Assembly: GCA_034670265.1 (NCBI GenBank)
Contig: JAXMNU010000003.1
Coordinates: 62,001-126,000 of the forward strand
Direction of reading: 5' to 3'
From: Halomarinibacterium sp034670265
GTDB lineage: Bacteria; Bacteroidota; Bacteroidia; Flavobacteriales; Flavobacteriaceae
DNA length: 64,000 bases
Position numbers and translations under genes: made by a program. The notes below the pieces were generated by a model. It made no database searches, was not told the DNA's origin, and worked only from the letters and a program-made list of their open reading frames with translations. Numbering within the stretch: the first letter of the stretch is position 1; the number at the start of each line of letters is the position of its first letter. This document shows, in pieces, positions 62,052-64,000 of this stretch.

Positions 62052-62408
62052 CTATCTTTTCGATTTCATAGTGACACTTACTTCTGCAACATCACCACCA
62101 ATGGGCGGATTTACTTTAGCCACACTTACTTTTACTTCAGAAACTAAAGGAATTTCAGAAAAAATAGCATTAATTATTCGTTGACCTACATGCTCTAATA
62201 GTTTTGACCGCACTGCCATTTGCTCTTTCACAATCTTATTTAAATGCACATAATCCATAGTATCACTAAGTTTATCAGTTTCGGAAGCGGTAACCAGATT
62301 TGCTTTTACTGTAAGATTTACTAAATAATCACTCCCAATTTTTTCCTCTTCGGTTAAACAACCATGATTAGCAAACAACCGAATATCTTTTAAGCGTATG
62401 ATGCTCAT
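62052..62408 (-). CDS. folB: Dihydroneopterin aldolase
   Basis: A 118-residue T-fold enzyme in folate synthesis that splits 7,8-dihydroneopterin. IRLKDIRLFANHGCLTEEEK (Tyr replaced by the usual F/Y variant, with the catalytic region NHGCL) and VSVAKVNPPIGGDVAEVSV are family motifs. Its promoter box lies 14 bases before the ATG and faces that of glnS in mirror image. Confidence 0.94.
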   Translation of the reverse strand: MSIIRLKDIRLFANHGCLTEEEKIGSDYLVNLTVKANLVTASETDKLSDTMDYVHLNKIVKEQMAVRSKLLEHVGQRIINAIFSEIPLVSEVKVSVAKVNPPIGGDVAEVSVTMKSKR

Positions 62409-62422
62409 TTAAAATGTTTTTA

Positions 62423-62430
62423 CAAAGATA
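62423..62430 (-). promoter_or_regulatory. TAnnTTTG -7 box for folB
   Basis: CAAAGATA on the plus strand (TATCTTTG on the minus), exact match, 14 bases before the ATG at 62408. Confidence 0.65.
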
Positions 62431-62449
62431 ATTTTTTAAAGGGTTTTGG

Positions 62450-62457
62450 TATCTTTG
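62450..62457 (+). promoter_or_regulatory. TAnnTTTG -7 box for glnS
   Basis: TATCTTTG, exact match, 17 bases before the ATG at 62475. It mirrors the folB box with a 19-base spacer. Confidence 0.65.
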
Positions 62458-62474
62458 CAGTCTTAAAATAAGCT

Positions 62475-64000
62475 ATGAGCGAAGAAAAAAGCCTCAATTT
62501 TATTGAGCACATTATTGAAGAGGACTTAAAAAACGGATATTCAAAAAGTGATTTGTGCTTTCGATTTCCTCCTGAGCCTAATGGGTATCTACATATTGGA
62601 CACGCCTCGTCCATTTGTTTAAATTTTGGGTTAGGTTTAAAATACAATGCTCCCGTTAACTTGCGTTTCGATGATACCAATCCTGCAAAAGAGGAGCAAG
62701 AGTTTGTTGATGCTATAAAAAGAGATATTTCTTGGCTTAATTATGAATGGGCGAATGAATGCTATGCTTCGGACTATTTCCAGCAATTATATGATTGGGC
62801 AGTAAAGCTTATTAAAGACGGAAAGGCCTATGTAGATTCACAAACTTCAGAAGAAATTGCTACCCAAAAAGGAACTCCAAATACCCCTGGAACGGCAAGC
62901 CCTTTCAGAAACCGTTCTGTGGAAGACAATTTGGACTTATTTGAAAAAATGAAAAATGGTGAGGTTGCTGAGGGCGCTCACGTGCTTCGTGCTAAAATAG
63001 ATATGGCATCTCCTAATATGCTCATGCGCGATCCAGTGATGTATCGTGTTTTAAACAAACATCACCATAGAACAGGAACCGATTGGAAAATTTTCCCAAT
63101 GTACGATTGGACACATGGTGAGAGCGATTACATAGAGCAAGTATCACATTCCTTCTGTACGCTTGAATTCCTCCCCCATAGAGAGCTTTACGATTGGTTT
63201 TTGGACCAAGTGTACGACAACGATAAATTACGCCCTAAACAGCGTGAATTTGCTCGTAGAAACCTTAGTCATACCGTGGTGAGTAAACGGAAACTGTTAA
63301 GACTTGTGCAAGACGGAGTCGTTACAGGTTGGGACGACCCAAGAATGCCTACCATTGCTGGATTACGAAGAAGAGGATACACACCAGAATCTATTAGGAA
63401 CTTTGCAGATAGTATTGGTGTTGGAAAACGAGAAAATTTAATTGATGTTTCGCATCTTGAATTTAATGTACGAGAGGATTTAAATAAAAAAGCAGCAAGG
63501 GTAATGGTCGTTTTAGATCCAGTAAAACTCGTCATTACAAATTATCCTGAAGGGGAAACCGAATGGTTAGAAACCGAAAACAATCCCGAAGATGAAAGCG
63601 CTGGAACTCGTCAAATCCCTTTTTCAAAAGAACTTTATATTGAAAGGGATGATTTCTTAGAAGAAGCGAATAGAAAGTTTTTCAGACTTACTTTAGGTAA
63701 AGAAGTGCGTTTAAAAAGCGCTTATATTATAAAAGGGGAAAGTGTAGTAAAAGACGCCGAAGGAAATATTACTGAAATTCGTTGTACCTACGACCCCGAT
63801 TCTAAAAGTGGAAGCGGCTCTGAAGCATCCCTTCGGAAAGTTAAAGGAACACTCCATTGGGTCTCTATAAAAGATGCATTGCCTGTTGAGGTAAGAATGT
63901 ATGATAGGTTGTTTACCGAAGCTTCTCCAGACACACATAAAGACAAAGATTTTATGGAGTTTGTGAATCCAAATTCTTTGGAAACGATTACTGGATATGC
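62475..64000 (+). CDS. glnS: Glutamine-tRNA ligase, 3'-truncated by the window edge
   Basis: The first 508 codons of a class I aminoacyl-tRNA synthetase are present; the frame stays open to the end of the window. PPEPNGYLHIGHASSIC holds the HIGH motif, NLRFDDTNPAKEEQEFVD the GlnRS/GluRS signature, and VVSKRKL the KMSKS-type loop. The GlnRS-type start (NFIEHIIEEDL) and GlnRS-style beta-barrel anticodon-binding region distinguish it from GltX. It charges tRNA-Gln directly. Confidence 0.95.
   Translation, partial: MSEEKSLNFIEHIIEEDLKNGYSKSDLCFRFPPEPNGYLHIGHASSICLNFGLGLKYNAPVNLRFDDTNPAKEEQEFVDAIKRDISWLNYEWANECYASDYFQQLYDWAVKLIKDGKAYVDSQTSEEIATQKGTPNTPGTASPFRNRSVEDNLDLFEKMKNGEVAEGAHVLRAKIDMASPNMLMRDPVMYRVLNKHHHRTGTDWKIFPMYDWTHGESDYIEQVSHSFCTLEFLPHRELYDWFLDQVYDNDKLRPKQREFARRNLSHTVVSKRKLLRLVQDGVVTGWDDPRMPTIAGLRRRGYTPESIRNFADSIGVGKRENLIDVSHLEFNVREDLNKKAARVMVVLDPVKLVITNYPEGETEWLETENNPEDESAGTRQIPFSKELYIERDDFLEEANRKFFRLTLGKEVRLKSAYIIKGESVVKDAEGNITEIRCTYDPDSKSGSGSEASLRKVKGTLHWVSIKDALPVEVRMYDRLFTEASPDTHKDKDFMEFVNPNSLETITGY

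Noticed and set aside
62420..63938. Open frames on the minus strand inside glnS
   Set aside because: They are antisense to a clear GlnRS reading frame, have no family motifs and no promoter.
1..64000. CRISPR arrays, insertion sequences, prophage or integrase genes
   Set aside because: Reading the window showed no regularly spaced repeats, transposase or phage proteins; the only duplication is the AhpD-like gene tail.

Overview
The window looks like a chromosomal segment of a marine-type member of the Flavobacteriaceae (Bacteroidota). The DNA is AT-rich. It carries three secreted proteins with C-terminal type IX secretion (T9SS) sorting domains, many lipoproteins, a large TonB-type outer-membrane receptor, and the Bacteroidota promoter box TAnnTTTG in front of about twenty genes. 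Species or genus cannot be fixed from the sequence alone. No phage, insertion sequence, CRISPR array or rRNA operon was seen; most of the content is housekeeping.

Layout. 1-9 kb: end of a GNAT acetyltransferase, a T9SS type B secreted protein, a MATE exporter, a 2OG-Fe(II) oxygenase divergent from queD, lpxH, recJ, a delta-60-repeat T9SS protein and an AhpD-like protein. 9.3-9.9 kb: a small orphan gene lies between two copies of the 3' end of the AhpD-like gene, a scar of recombination. 9.9-17.3 kb: M61 peptidase, a UDG-family protein, rsmI, a coiled-coil protein, tdk-alr, mscL, asd. 17.3-21.4 kb: two paralogous DoxX-like membrane proteins flank a di-heme cytochrome-like lipoprotein and a secreted FG-GAP/UnbV protein. 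21.4-26.9 kb: prolyl oligopeptidase, an orphan ABC ATPase, a GreA-like protein, mtgA and a FAD oxidoreductase.

26.9-32.8 kb: a biosynthetic block on the minus strand (DUF177-rpmF-fabH-accB-accC, with pdxA upstream) divergent from ribE. 32.9-38.6 kb: tRNA (CAT), methylmalonyl-CoA epimerase, rbfA with a LolC/E-like permease, dusB, and an outer-membrane receptor. 38.8-46.2 kb: lepA, a membrane-spanning TPR-LytTR regulator, a surface FnIII/Kelch lipoprotein, a small lipoprotein and an NhaP/TrkA antiporter. 46.4-54.5 kb: a long plus-strand block of MBL hydrolase, S8 peptidase, M1 peptidase, rnpA, DUF4349 lipoprotein, S41 peptidase and sterol-desaturase family protein. 54.5-64 kb: a PD-(D/E)XK-like small protein, ElaA-like GNAT, CDF metal exporter, rpiB, a 550-base very AT-rich gene-free region with an iterated motif, a DUF2007 protein, rnr, a DUF3124 lipoprotein, a head-GIN protein, a LysE transporter, tRNA-Cys, folB and the first part of glnS.

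The most notable non-coding signals are a perfect 14-bp inverted repeat overlapping the queD promoter, a set of genes in which the promoter box sits exactly 4 bases before the start codon (predicted leaderless mRNAs), nose-to-nose promoters between pdxA and ribE, the duplicated gene tail at 9.3/9.8 kb, the iterated TTAACAA motif near 57 kb, and the fact that 8 of about 10 convergent gene pairs overlap at their 3' ends, three of them on a shared TTAA. I did not find a clearly new multi-gene defence or biosynthetic system.
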